DNA from: Stereum hirsutum FP-91666 SS1
Lineage: Eukaryota > Basidiomycota > Agaricomycetes > Russulales > Stereaceae
Assembly: GCF_000264905.1 (NCBI RefSeq)
Contig: NW_006763133.1
Span: 1,391,082-1,455,081 of the forward strand
DNA length: 64,000 nucleotides
Direction of reading: 5' to 3'
The notes beneath the pieces are model-generated. The model saw only the letters and a list, made by a program, of their open reading frames with translations. It was not told the origin of the DNA and did not search any database. The position numbers and the translations under genes are program-made. This document shows, piece by piece, positions 1-10,896 of the stretch (positions are counted from its first letter, which is position 1; each line of letters opens with the position of its first letter).

Positions 1-2464
1 TCTCGCATACAACGGCGACGAGTGCTGACAGGTCTACTCTGGCGCCATCTAAATGCTCTAAGGTGTGTATCATGTTGTTTGAAACCCATAGGACAATGAT
101 TCTACTTGACTAGACTGCTCTTGCTCTTAGTTGGCTACGCTTGGTTGCTCTTCTTACCTTCCCCACGACTCGGCTCAAGAACATATATCGACGAGAACGC
201 ACTGCAGCCTGCACAGGTGCTATCATTTGCTGGGGTCGGGCATGCCTGAGAAAGAAATACTAACCGTATAACAGGTTAGCACGTATTGGAACTGGAATGA
301 CGTGCACCGTGCGGACCGATATTTGGACGAGCTCGAGTTGATGCGAGACAGGAATGCATCTCATGAGGAGTGAGGCTAATGTCGTTCATTACCATTCCAT
401 GTACATACTTATGCCAGCAATATAGACGTGCAAACTATTTCATGACCGAGTTCTCCAAGCTCGGTCTGCCTGCGTCCACCCAGAAGTATGCGCTGTCGAC
501 CAGCCAGGAAGTCAGTCTGTAATAGCCACATCTTTTGGTTGTTCGCCACACTGACCCACCCATCCACAGGAGTTAGTTGGGACCAACGCCTACGCCATGT
601 TCTCCTCCCCACGCGCATCAGGAGCAGAGGCCATGCTCATAAGCACTTCGTGGTTGAGCCAAAGCGGGAATGGAGATGCACTCAACTTGCGTGGCGTCGC
701 TACTGTCCTCGCGCTGTCTGCTTTCTTGAAAAGTCAGGATGTCCTCTCCTTCGACACAGGATGTCGTTAACGATTCTAACCATCTAGAATATTCTCATTG
801 GTCGAAGGACATTATTTTTGTCATCAGCGATGGCTATCTGGATGGCATGCAGGCATTTCTGAATGAGTATCATGGCTCCTTTCAATCAAGTGCGTCATCC
901 GTCACGGTTCCCCAAGCCCTTGTAAATAACGTCGCGCAGACCTACAAGCAGAACCATTGATATACTCATCCGGGGTCATCTGGACTGCTCTCAACATCGA
1001 CTATCCTGGACATTCATTCTCTCACCTGGGTGTTTTCCGAGGTTTGTTCTCTCCCTCGCCGCTCTTTTCTCCAAGCAAGTAACTGACGTCTCGTCTTAAG
1101 AGGGCGTGAACGGTCGTCTGCCTAACCAAGATCTCATAAACGCCTTCTCCATCATCTCCCGACACACAGGCGGTGTACCAGTCCTGGTGTACGATCATCA
1201 CGAGCCGTCCGAGTTCCCTGGACGACAGGCCATAGTTGAGATGATGCCCACTTGGGTGCCACCATCGGTTACGGGACGGGACGATGTCATTCAGTATGGG
1301 TATCGAGCGAGAAATATTTTGAAGCATGTAGGGCATCAAGCTCGTGGACGACCGAGCGGCGTCCATGGTTTACTTCACCAGTAAGATCATCATATCCGCC
1401 GGATGGGTATATTTCCCTAAGCATTGTATCTCGTAGATTCCGTATCGACGCTATCACGCTTTTCGCAGTGCCCTCGAACGGACCACACGGATTCCACGCA
1501 CTGGGCCGGTATGTTTGAATATTCGGCCTTTTATCGTGGATCTATCTGACTCGTCACAACAGAGTCGTTGAATCAACATTACGCACAATGAACAACCTCC
1601 TGGAACGTTTACACGCCTCATTCTTCTTCTATATCATGACCACCCCGACATCTTTCCTCAAAATAGGGATGTACCTACCGAGCGCGGTAATCATCGGCGT
1701 TGCGCTCATGTTCAGCGGCTTACGGGAATGGGTTCAAGCCGGCTGGGTACAAATTCCCGTCGCTGAGGATACGGACCCCGGTGTCTCCGACGAGAAGCAG
1801 CACAGGATGGTTGGTAGGAGACTGAGATGGGTGAAGAGGGCAAGGAACGTGTTGCCTGTGATGGGCATCATGCTTGTCACGCATATATTGGGTGGATTGG
1901 TATTTATGACCATATCTTCCTCGTGGTTTATCGGGAATCAAAACGTAAGTCGTTCGCCTATACTTATCCATAAAATAAAGAATTTACCCGCCTATGACAC
2001 CATCCCAGGTGGCAACACTCCCCCTAATCCTGCTTATGGGCACTCTACCCCTGGCCACCCTACTGTACACACCTACCGACTACACGACACGATCGCCCCT
2101 CTCAACTCTCCTCAAATCCCTCCTACTATGCATCTCAAGCACCATCATCTCCATAACTTCGATGCTCAACTTCTCCCTCGCTGCCCTACTCGCTATCTCC
2201 CTCGGCATCCCTCTCACCCTCGCCTCGCCTTCTTCGCCCTCTTCCTCAAGGCCTTCTACACACTCCTCTCCTCTCGCCCTCGTCTCACGCATCGTGAAAT
2301 ATACCATTTACGCCACACTCGCACTCTCCTGGCTTCTACTCGAGGACGAAGTAAGGCAAGGCGTTTGGTACTGGGACGTAGCGGGCGTGTGGTTCGCGCC
2401 GTTCGTTTGTGTGGTCTACGTGCCGTTGATGTTGCAGGCTGGGATCGTTTGTCTGCTCGCATAA
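1..2464 (+). CDS. GAA1: GPI transamidase subunit GAA1 (5' end missing)
   Basis: Component of the ER-membrane GPI transamidase complex, which attaches preassembled GPI anchors to proteins. Eleven exons can be joined in phase: 1-62, 114-216, 275-369, 426-510, 570-732, 788-889, 952-1041, 1101-1380, 1437-1508, 1563-1944, 2009-2464. The first exon is open from base 1, so the start codon lies left of the window. Family landmarks are the early RTYIDENALQPAQ segment after the first membrane segment, WSKDIIFVISDGYLDGMQAFL in the lumenal M28-peptidase-like domain, and the RIDAITLF...NGPHGFHALGR stretch. Several hydrophobic helices make up the last 200 residues (for example residues from ATLPLILLMGTLPLATLL). 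Known from the family: Gaa1 resembles an aminopeptidase fold and forms the bond between anchor and substrate. All introns are GT-AG, 51-66 nt. Identification is firm; exact splice sites are inferred. Confidence 0.93.
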
Positions 2465-2484
2465 TCTGTTTATTTTGAATTGCA

Positions 2485-2556
2485 GGAAGTATCGGATTTC
2501 ATTACTGAGGATGGGTTCTTGCGGACCCTTGCTAGGCGGAGTGAGACTGCTACTCA
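2485..2556 (+). other. coding-like orphan exon
   Basis: A 72-nt open segment (24 codons, starting EVSDFITEDGFLRTLARR) sits between a good acceptor (pyrimidine-rich then TTGCAG, ending 2484) and a donor (GTATTG at 2557). It lies just after the GAA1 stop. It could be a leftover exon of a broken gene cut off by the repeat that starts near 2770, or chance. I recognise no family. A 39-nt intron would be needed to join it to GAA1, which is short for this genome. Confidence 0.2.
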
Positions 2557-2769
2557 GGTATTGGGCTGATGATTGGTTTCACCCACCATGTTTGGAAAAT
2601 AGGGACACCTCAGTAGGTCCTCCGTTCTGCGAGACCCGCACGTTGACTTATCCGTCTCGCTATGAACCACCGCGTCCGAAAAGAACACATATCAACCGAC
2701 ACGACGTTCGTGGCTCCGGTCCTTGTTCCACCGCTAAGCGTGTCATCCAAACCTGTGTCTGCCCACACA

Positions 2770-3800
2770 CAACGGCAGATAGCTCGACCAACAGTTGGAT
2801 TCATCATGATTAATATATTTGACACCGAGAAGGTAACCCCGCCCATTGAAGGGAGGAACATGAGGCCCAACCTGCCACCCTCTAAAGCGTCGTAGATAAC
2901 ATACGTCCACTCTGCCATATCGGTCTTGGTGGGTGGTTCAGGAATACGAACCGACGGTTACCCCGCGCGGTCGTCAAAACAGCCTCCGGTACGAAAGGTC
3001 CACCCCACTTAAGAGATCGAACCCTCGCCCACCGATGTTCCAGGTCGTGTATAGTACAGGAGCCACATGGACGGGCCTGTCGTCTGGAGCGGGAGGAGGG
3101 GGATGTATAGCGTACGGATAGGGGATAAAACTCACAAGCATCTGTTAGCTTCCCTCTTCCACAGAGGTACTGGTCTCCTGGGCCACGAAGAGGCCGACGC
3201 TGTACCAGGAGAAAAAAAGGGGAGGACCAGCCTCGGAAGAAACGAAAAGAAAAGGCCCAACTGCTGGGTCGCACAACGAGGAAGGCCCCAGTGGGACGAG
3301 TCAACCACCTGCCACGTCCAGTCGATGGGCTACCAACAGCGGGAGGAGCTCACTGCGCCAACCGGGAGAGCGGCATAGGGTGTCCTGTGTCCACCGCCTA
3401 ACTCATCAGTATAGGCGCAGCTCCCTCCGAAACGCGCTTCCATACCAGGAATACGCGTGGAGTATAGTAATAAAGAAGTCAAAACGGTGGATGAGGCTCA
3501 CGAAGGCCGACCAGCAGCGCTAAGGTGAGGGAGGGAAGGGTTGGGTGGGGATGGTGGAAGTTGGGGGAAGAGAGATGATGGGGAGGTCAAGCCGGGAGGG
3601 CACCCTTTTATATGTGTTCAGAGCAATAGATTCGCACGCTAACGGTATCGATGGCGATAACGGGATAAAGAGCAGAAGTTATGACACGGATGGCACCGGC
3701 GGCAAGAGAACAATGGCACAGAACAAGCTCGATCGCGATTGATGCCGTTTCGGACACGCGACGTGTCTTGGGTCACGTGTTCAGTACGCCTCTATAAATC
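2770..3800. repeat. dispersed repeat family, copy A
   Basis: About 1 kb nearly identical in blocks to 47240-48715 (copy B) and 52705-54290 (copy C), all in the same orientation. The best conserved block (about 2840-3100) contains GAAGGGAGGAACATGAGGCC; a second lies at about 3140-3470. The copies differ by indels of 1 and 2 bases in these blocks, so most of the unit is not under reading-frame constraint. On the minus strand the right end reads TATAAAAGG (plus 3604-3612), then a pyrimidine-rich leader, then ATGGAAGCGCG (ATG near 3440) opening a 37-codon ORF. No long terminal repeats, terminal inverted repeats or transposase were seen. It may be a decayed transposon, a gene family remnant or a non-coding RNA unit. 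Copy ends are approximate. Confidence 0.75.
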
Positions 3801-3952
3801 TCGAATCGGTGACGTAGGCTCAGTGTCCACTGTCCGTACCATCACTGTGACTCAGGGCGTGCATCTTCCTTGACGGCAATAATCGTAGAATTCTATACCT
3901 TGCCCAAACCCACGTCCGCTTGGTTCTCGGAACTTTCAGGAGATGTTTGAAT

Positions 3953-5652
3953 ATGGCCGAAGACTCGCAAGCGCAGCTTCAGCCTACGGTATGTGTATAC
4001 TTCCTTTCTGGATCATGCTGATTTCACTGATTCATATTCCTAGTCTGGGCATGCTACTTACGCCTGGATGGCATCTCTAGGGAAAGCCAATACACCTCCA
4101 ACACCAATGGAGGCTCAGTACCTTCGAACACTCGTTGAATGAAGACGAAACCGAGTTAGCACACATCCGTCAAGCGAAGTCAGAACTTCTCGCGCGCGAA
4201 GAGGTCGTATGTGCCAGGATGAAAAATAATCGCGCAATACTCTCTCCCATACGACATTTGCCACCCGAGATTCTTGCCATAATTTTCGTTCTCTGGCAAG
4301 AAACAAGCGAAATCCAAAGTCGAACGCAGTCGCACACTCCGTATCGTATCGCCCACGTGTCGTCTCGCTGGCGCGCAATTGCTCTGAATACCCCTCGCTT
4401 GTGGACCCGCGCGAGGCTCTGTTCTTCCAACCAAAGGCTCGATGAGTCCGTCGACACCACCAAAGCCTTCTTGCAGCTCTCCCGATCTCTCTCTATCGAT
4501 CTCGAGCTCAGAGTTTCTGTCTGTCACCCAAATAGCGCGCCACAGAAGGGGGTGGAGCATCTCCTCGAAGTTCTACTCCTGTGCATGAGCCGCGTACGCA
4601 GGCTGTCAGTTGCTGGATTGCCAGACACCGTCTGGAAAGCATCATACGATCCTGCACAGACGTCGTATTCCATGCCCCTCCTCGAAGAATTAGATCTTTC
4701 AGAAACAATCGCCCCGCCGGTAGACTCTTCCAGGGCCGAACTCACCGTGTTCCGCGACGCTCCTCGCGTGCAACGCGCACGTCTAAGCCTTGGCTTCATT
4801 GGTCCCAATAACAACCCGTACGACGGATGGGCCATACCATGGTCGCAGCTCACACATTTAACGCTGTCCGGTAAAGCGTCAGTGACTGAGGTTCGTCGAG
4901 TGCTCCTCCAATGCACCTCACTGCAGCATTGTGACCTCGGTAAGGCGATCGTTTGGAATCAGTACGCTGGCGGACTCGCGGAGCGAATTTGTACGTCCCC
5001 TCATCTTCGCGCCTTCAAGGTTTACTTGCATTCCATTATGGGAGATGGGATACAATTTTTCCAACCACTCGATATGCCTGTTCTTGCACTTTTGACCATC
5101 GATGGACCATTTATTGAAATAATAAGCGAAATCCCGCTCCTTCAAGTTACCGAATACGTTTTCCCGCGATCAGGATCCAGCCTGACCAGTCTTGCCATGT
5201 CATCCGTGCGGTTCGCTGCAGGCGAGCTACCCGATGTCCTTCGGCTCCTACCAGTCCTTGAACAGATATGGCTCAGAGACGGCGGCGAATGTCTAAATGA
5301 CAACCTTTTCCTAGCGCTCCAATATCCTAGGCGTCAGGCCGACCCTGGTCCTCCATTGTCGCCACGGCTCGACGATGATGGGTCGTCACCATCACGGACG
5401 ACTGACACTGCTCTGGTAGGCATGATACTGTCTCGATGGTGGCCCCAGGAGGAAGACAGTACTGGTGCACCGATTGAGCGAATGGTGGCGAGATGGAGCA
5501 ATATAGAATTATGTTGGAAGCACGGTGCACGCGGGGTGTTCATGGAGGAGAAGGCTGGCTCCCTTGACCGTGTGGTGACGAGGTGTCGTAAAGAAGGATT
5601 GAAGATATCAATCAAAACAAAACACAGATGCTATGGGGACTCGGACTACTAG
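3953..5652 (+). CDS. F-box domain protein with leucine-rich-repeat-like C-terminus
   Basis: Predicted substrate adaptor of an SCF (Skp1-cullin-F-box) ubiquitin ligase, 535 aa. Exon 1 is 3953-3988 (MAEDSQAQLQPT); exon 2 is 4081-5652. The acceptor ending at 4080 is chosen because the earlier AG at 4043 leads to an in-frame TGA. Residues about 30-65 form a charged helix. Then comes the F-box signature LSPIRHLPPEILAIIFVLWQE and a following SSRWRAIALNTPRLWTRARL, the usual arrangement in the greatly expanded Agaricomycete F-box family. The rest is leucine-rich with irregular LRR-like spacing (LLEELDLSET, LTHLTLSG). Its partners and target are not predictable. The start ATG lies about 150 bp after the end of repeat A, so the repeat may lie in its promoter region. 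Confidence 0.85.
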
Positions 5653-7011
5653 TAAGTAGGTTGATTGTGTCCATTGACCGCGCATTGATAACACCCTTTC
5701 CGCCCTTAGGGCATATTTGTAGCAATGTAAACCTTTGCCTTCCCCGCCAGATTGAGCTAGTGGGGCGACGATGTCCACCCTTACTGCCCGTGCGCGGTCG
5801 AGACCATACGGTAATACACACATAAAGACTTGCCTGAAGGGATGGACGAACGAGGCCGGCGCCAACCCGCACCACACCACCCAATGACTGTGACTACTTC
5901 GAATTCAAATTTAACTACTAACTACTACTAACTACTAACTACTTGCTACTACTTCTAATATGTAGGCGATAGGCGGGGGATGATAATCAACACAGCACAG
6001 CAACAGCGCAAGCGATTTAAGGTCATGTACGATTGTATGTATGTAGTGGAACGGAACAGAACTCTGGAACGGAATGGGATGGGACAGGGAATGGGGAAGG
6101 AAACGGAACGGGGCTAATGGTAGGTTGGTATTCAGAGAGGAGAAGGGGAATTGCAGAGCAACGAGCGCAGCGAGTGGATTGGAAGCATTAGACACGAAGG
6201 AATTGGACACGGAAGGATCGAAGGAACTGAAAGCTTGTACCAGAAGCGAAAACGCGAAAAAAACTGAGACTCGGACTCGGACCGGACTTGGGGACTTGTG
6301 AAGGAACGTACGCTTGAAGTTTGAGACAATTGAAGAGTGAGTGAGTGAGTGAGTGAAATGATTGTGGATAGTAGACAGTGGGAAATTGGAAATTGGAATT
6401 GGAATTGAAAGAGGGGGGTAGTGGACGAATAGCTGCGTGTCTGCGTGAGTGAGTGGGTTGCAATGAGAGTGAGAGTGAGAGTGAAGAATTGGATTGGATT
6501 GGATTGAGTTCGTGAGCAGAAGAACAGAAGAACAAGCAAGCAAATAAATTCGCATCGAACAAGACAGAACAAAATAAAAGAAAAAAGGAGGGAAAAATCG
6601 AGCCTTAGACCACAGAACGAGAACGAAAAAAGAAGGGAAAAAAAGTGAAGAATTAAAATTAAAAGAGGTGCGGCCAGCCGTAAGGGAGGTCTTCGGCAAC
6701 GGGGATAGGGATAGGGATGGGATGGGTGGGTGGGTGAGCGAGTGGGTGGTGAGTAGGTAGGGGAAGGGTGGAAGGTGAAAATAGTAAAAAAGGAAAATTC
6801 AGTTCGTCGTCGTAGAGCAGAAAGCAGAAAAGAAACAGAAACACGGCAAAGCAGGCCGTTTGATTGGATTAATTGGTTGAAAAGAAACGAAGTCCGCGGG
6901 GCTAATAAAGAAAAGAAAAGAAAAAGCGAAAAACGAGAGCTACAGAAAGAGAAGAAGAAAGTAGAAACACATTCACATAACAACCTCAACACCACCCACA
7001 ACGCCACAACT
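5653..7011. repeat. gene-free purine-rich, simple-sequence stretch
   Basis: No gene is supported here. The plus strand is strongly purine-rich from about 5900 to 6990. It carries short simple repeats: ACT-ACT-A units at 5917-5955, GAGT units at about 6336-6355, GAGAGT units at about 6466-6482, GGATT units near 6490-6506, GGGTG units at about 6718-6760 and AAAGA runs at 6905-6960. Two long open frames on the minus strand result only from this bias. The stretch separates the 3' ends of the F-box gene (+) and the 7012-10896 gene (-), so parts are probably 3' UTR. Confidence 0.7.
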
Positions 7012-10000
7012 CTAAGGCCTCGTCGTCTGCGAACGCATCGGATCCAGCGAAACCGCCATCGCCTGCGGATGTGTCCCCGACCCGCCCATCCCATTCACGC
7101 CGACGCCCATACCCGGCACCGCGACCGGCGGCTGCCTCGACTGCTGCTGCAACAACGACGTCGCGGTCATCAGCACGTCCACCTCGCTCGACAACGGCCC
7201 CGCGATCTCCACCGCCTGCGCCACCGCCGACTGCGTCGCCACCGACACCTCGTTCACCGTCACCGACGACCCATGTCCTGACGAATTCTGACTACCACCG
7301 AGCCCACTTGCCGCTGCCGCTGCGTTCCGGTCGGCGGCGACGGAGCGTGCGGCCTGCAGGACGACCTGTTGCGCCGCGACGGCGAGGACGGAGGGGGATT
7401 GGGTGATCAGGTTCGCTTGGGCGGAGACGGACTTGTCGACGGCTTGGGCGGTCACGGTCAGCACGTGCTGTTGTTTTGCGAGGGATTGGAGTTCGGAGTC
7501 GGACGCTTCGCTCGGCATGCGGGTGGAGACGACTTGGGATTGGGCTTCTTGGGCGACGCGTTGGGCGGCGGTGGTGAGGACTTGGATGACCTGTGCGTCC
7601 TGCGATGGGACGAGGTTGCTCGTGCTGGACTGTGTGCGCAGCGTGTTCGATACACTGGAAGACCAAGACGTCAGTTGAGCCGTCTGCGGATCGAGAAACT
7701 ACGAAAACTTACCGAACGGGCGTGGACTGGGGCACGATACTATCGCTTGCGATCCGTCGAGCATTCTCTCCAGCGAGCGACGGTCGACGAGAAGGCGTGA
7801 ACGTCGTGTCCACATTCGACATCGGAGCGATGTTGATATGGACCGTCTGAGAAAGAAGCTCCTCCTGGCCATCGTAGATATACTACACGCATTCAAGGGT
7901 CAACACACAACGCATCAAGAAAACAGTGTTGGCACTTGACTGGGGTCAGGTCCCCCGAACACTGGGGGTCAAGTTCAAGAATCCACCCTGTTCGCTCAAA
8001 CTCTTGATTGACCGTAGCCGAGTGCCAACACTGCAAGAAAACATTGGAGAACCGAAAAACTCACCCTAGCCTCAACAGTAACATCACAACTCTGCGCCTC
8101 CGGCGGCGGAATCCCCGAAAGGCAATCCCCCTGCCAAGCAAGCCACCCCGGCAACGCCGGCGACGAATAATTCACCGGCAAATTATTCCTCGACGCCTGT
8201 GGATCCCAAATCCGTGGCGACCAGCTCCATCTCAGACCGACGTACGCGACGCCGGGCGGCATACCGGCGAGCCTCCGATGAAACGGTCTGAAGATCCACC
8301 CGCCGCCGCCGCCGCGACCACTGGAGCTGGAGCCCTCGGGGGCCTTTTTGGCGTCGATGTTCCAGATGTGATTGCCTTTTGACTTTGCCTTCTTCCCGTC
8401 CTCGTTGAAACGCGAGATGTAGGACGAGTTCCAGAGGTAGTTCCGAATCTATCCCAGGGCGATGAGCGGATAAACGGAAGCGGGGCGGAGGACGGAAGAA
8501 AAGAGAGAAAGACCGTTGCAACAGATGAAACCGAGTCCAATTAGCTACGGCTAGCGGACGGAACGAACAAGTGGTGAACAACTAACCTTTTTCATGGGTA
8601 TCTTGTCTTCGGGATATCCTTGGCGAGCAAGCTACGGGGGATGGGAGTTGGTCAGAAAAAAGCGGCAAGGCAAGACTACAGTGTGTCTCCGGTCACCTCT
8701 TCCAAAAATGCGTTCGTGAACGCTTGTATGCGGAATTTGAAAGGCCGGAAATCGGGTGACTCGTCCAGACGCTGCATCTTCTTGGCCATTAGCGTCTGGT
8801 GGATCGGCTCTCCCTTGGCATCCGTAGCGTCAACTGCAGGCAAAAGAAGACCGATGAGTATGATATAGGGGCTCAAAGCAAAGTCGCGTGACCACTCACG
8901 ATTTGAGCATATCCGGTTCAAAAACTCGAAGAATATACGGTCGACCTCCGCGCGATACTCCTGTGGGACCTCGTTCCCATGACCGCCAGACAAAAGGCCG
9001 AAGTTTTCCATCGACTGCTGCGAGGTGAGCGTCCCGCGATGACTGCTCGTCCCCGGCCGACTGTACATATCCCCGCCGTTGTCCATACTGCCCACGCGAC
9101 CTCGGAAGCCCTGATAATCCGGCGAACCCTCATAATCGTCATCATCCTGGTACGAATCGGGCGAGGAATCTCCGTTCGGACCTCCCAGGGAGATGGCGGT
9201 CGTGGGCCGCGACTGACGATAGTCCGGCCACTGATCTTCTCGCTGCTGTGGGATGTCGGCGAGACCGAAAGCGAAGGGATCGGCCGCTTGCTGGTTGGAC
9301 ATCGAGCCCGAGCGCGAGATGCGGGGCACGCCCTGCTGTCGCAATGAAGGCGGCACAGCCGACGAAGAAGGAAGGACGACCTCCTGATTGTGGGCCAGAG
9401 GAGGGGAATCGAAAACGGCAGGTAACGAAAAGGACTGAGGACCACTGGCCATGACGACGTCCTTCATGCTGATACCCATCCCGGGGTTCATTTGCTGGAC
9501 CGGCAGTGTGTGTTGAGGTGCGAAGCCGGCGGCCGTGGCGGACCAGGTCCCCGAAGGCTGTGGAGGATGGCCGAACGGTGAGAGTGCGGTCTGCTGGAGA
9601 GGCGGAGCGGACTGCGGCGGAGACTGGTAGTCCATTTGTTGTTGACGAGGCACCGCCGACGAAAGGTTGAGAGGGGCCGGCGGGAAATGCATGGGTATCT
9701 GCGGAGGCTGAAAAACGCTCATGGGGTGGCGAGCACCGGAAGAGCTGGAAGGACGAGAGGCAGGAGTAGAGCCCGGGTGCTGTGAAGAGAACGAACCGGA
9801 GGTGGTAGGCGGATCCATCGCGTTGTTCGACCCGCCACTGGGCGGAGGCGAGAACGGAAAAGTGAGCTGCGTAGGGGCCTCGTCCCGCGGCTCGAGCTTG
9901 AGAGCCTTGACGGCCCTGTCACCGACGATGCCCGACGCGCAACGTTTTCTGGACTCTGTGGACTCTTGCGGCTCGAGCGACTGCGGGTCGAGAGGACCCG

Positions 10001-10896
10001 AGGGGAGGTCGCCGAGGTTCAGCGATGGACCGTTGTTCTGGCCTGAGCGGGTGAGGTGTGGCGGGGAAGCTCGTGTGGCGGGTCCGTTGGACGGAGAGGA
10101 AGAGTCGGTGGGCGGACTTGGAATGTCGCCGATCCTGGTATGTGCCATGAGGGTGGAGAGATGTGCCATTGTCTTTTCGAGCTCTGCGATCTTGGATTCT
10201 GCGTGGGCGCCGTGGCCCATGTGGAACGCCTGTCGCGCAGAGTTGGCGGTATGGACGATACTGTGTGTGCGAAAATCAATGGGAAGATCGGATGGGTAAC
10301 AGAACGGATACGCACTTCTTCAGGATGTCTTCGAGGACGAGGACATGGGGGCCTCCGGGAACGTCTGGGGTGGGATCTGCGCGTGCGGGTGTGCGATTGT
10401 CGAGATCTAGCGGTGGGAAGTGGAATGCGGAGGGATGAGGCGGGGAGAGGTTGGGCTGTGCGGCGGAGGGAAAGGCGAGGTCGGAGGGGGAGTTGTGGAA
10501 TGTAGAGGAGTTGCCGGCGGAGGAGGCCATGATGGCGTTGAAGGCATGGGCGAGGGAGGCAGACATGCCTTGGAAGACAGGGTTCGGACCGGGGCCGGGG
10601 AGGGAGGGGGACGAGGTGTGGGAGGAGTAGCCGGAGCTGTTGAGGTCGAGGGGCGGGGAGTGGTGGTCGGGGGACATGAAGGCGGCTTGGAAGGCGGTGG
10701 GCGGGGCGGCGTTGGGGGTCTGTGTGGTGTCCATGGGAGCGACGGTCAGGGGAGTGTGCGGGAGGTGGTGGTGGTTGTCGGACGGGGCGTCCTTGTGTGA
10801 GATGTCTGGGTTTGCATCGAAGGCGGGCGAGGGCAGGACGGAGGAGAGCTCGCTGCCCAGGCCGTCGTCCAGCTGCGGCTCATGCGGCGACGCCAT
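7012..10896 (-). CDS. large conserved-type protein of unknown function with Ig-like segment
   Basis: I do not recognise the gene. Seven exons join in phase: 10896-10316, 10260-8900, 8833-8697, 8631-8587, 8448-8065, 7882-7713, 7654-7012, giving 1106 aa. The N-terminal 600 or so residues are low-complexity (Pro/Ser/His/Gln), with a short helical segment (SIVHTANSARQAFHMGHG...KIAELEKTMAHLSTLM). Then follows a compact region: RIFFEFLNRICSN..DATDAKGEPIHQTLMAKKMQRL, FKFRIQAFTNAFLEEL, IRNYLWNSSYISRFNEDG. Next is a stretch resembling a putative-Ig (He_PIG) repeat, with PALPGWLAW..LSGIPPPEAQSCDVTVEARY. The C-terminus is Gln/Ala-rich and helical. Composition suggests a nuclear regulatory protein, but that is inference. 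Intron 5 (7883-8064, 182 nt) is unusually long because it holds a MITE. Confidence 0.8.
7924..8033. mobile_element. 110-bp hAT-like MITE in an intron
   Basis: Perfect 13-bp terminal inverted repeats, CAGTGTTGGCACT at 7924-7936 and its complement at 8021-8033, with weaker pairing for another dozen bases. Both sides carry the identical 8-bp direct repeat CAAGAAAA (7916-7923 and 8034-8041). An 8-bp duplication and a CAGTG terminus are typical of hAT-superfamily elements. The interior is too short to code for a transposase, so it is non-autonomous. Removing the element and one duplication leaves a 64-nt intron, the normal size here, which supports insertion into an existing intron. Confidence 0.85.

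Noticed and set aside
2900..3080. Pol III A/B-box promoter (SINE-like) in the repeat family
   Set aside because: Minus strand GGGTTCGATCTC resembles a B box, but no acceptable A box lies at the right distance, and there is no poly-A/T tail, so a SINE is not supported.
2882..3378. Overlapping frames of 60-140 codons inside repeat A (and like ones in copies B and C)
   Set aside because: The copies differ by indels of one or two bases within these frames, so they are not maintained as coding. Only the short ORF behind the minus-strand TATA was kept as a question.
5935..7094. Two long overlapping minus-strand open frames (254 and 320 codons)
   Set aside because: They result from the purine-rich strand bias (few stop codons); the peptides are Phe/Ser/Leu/Pro low-complexity and without domains or splice structure, and the second overlaps the end of the 7012-10896 gene in another frame.
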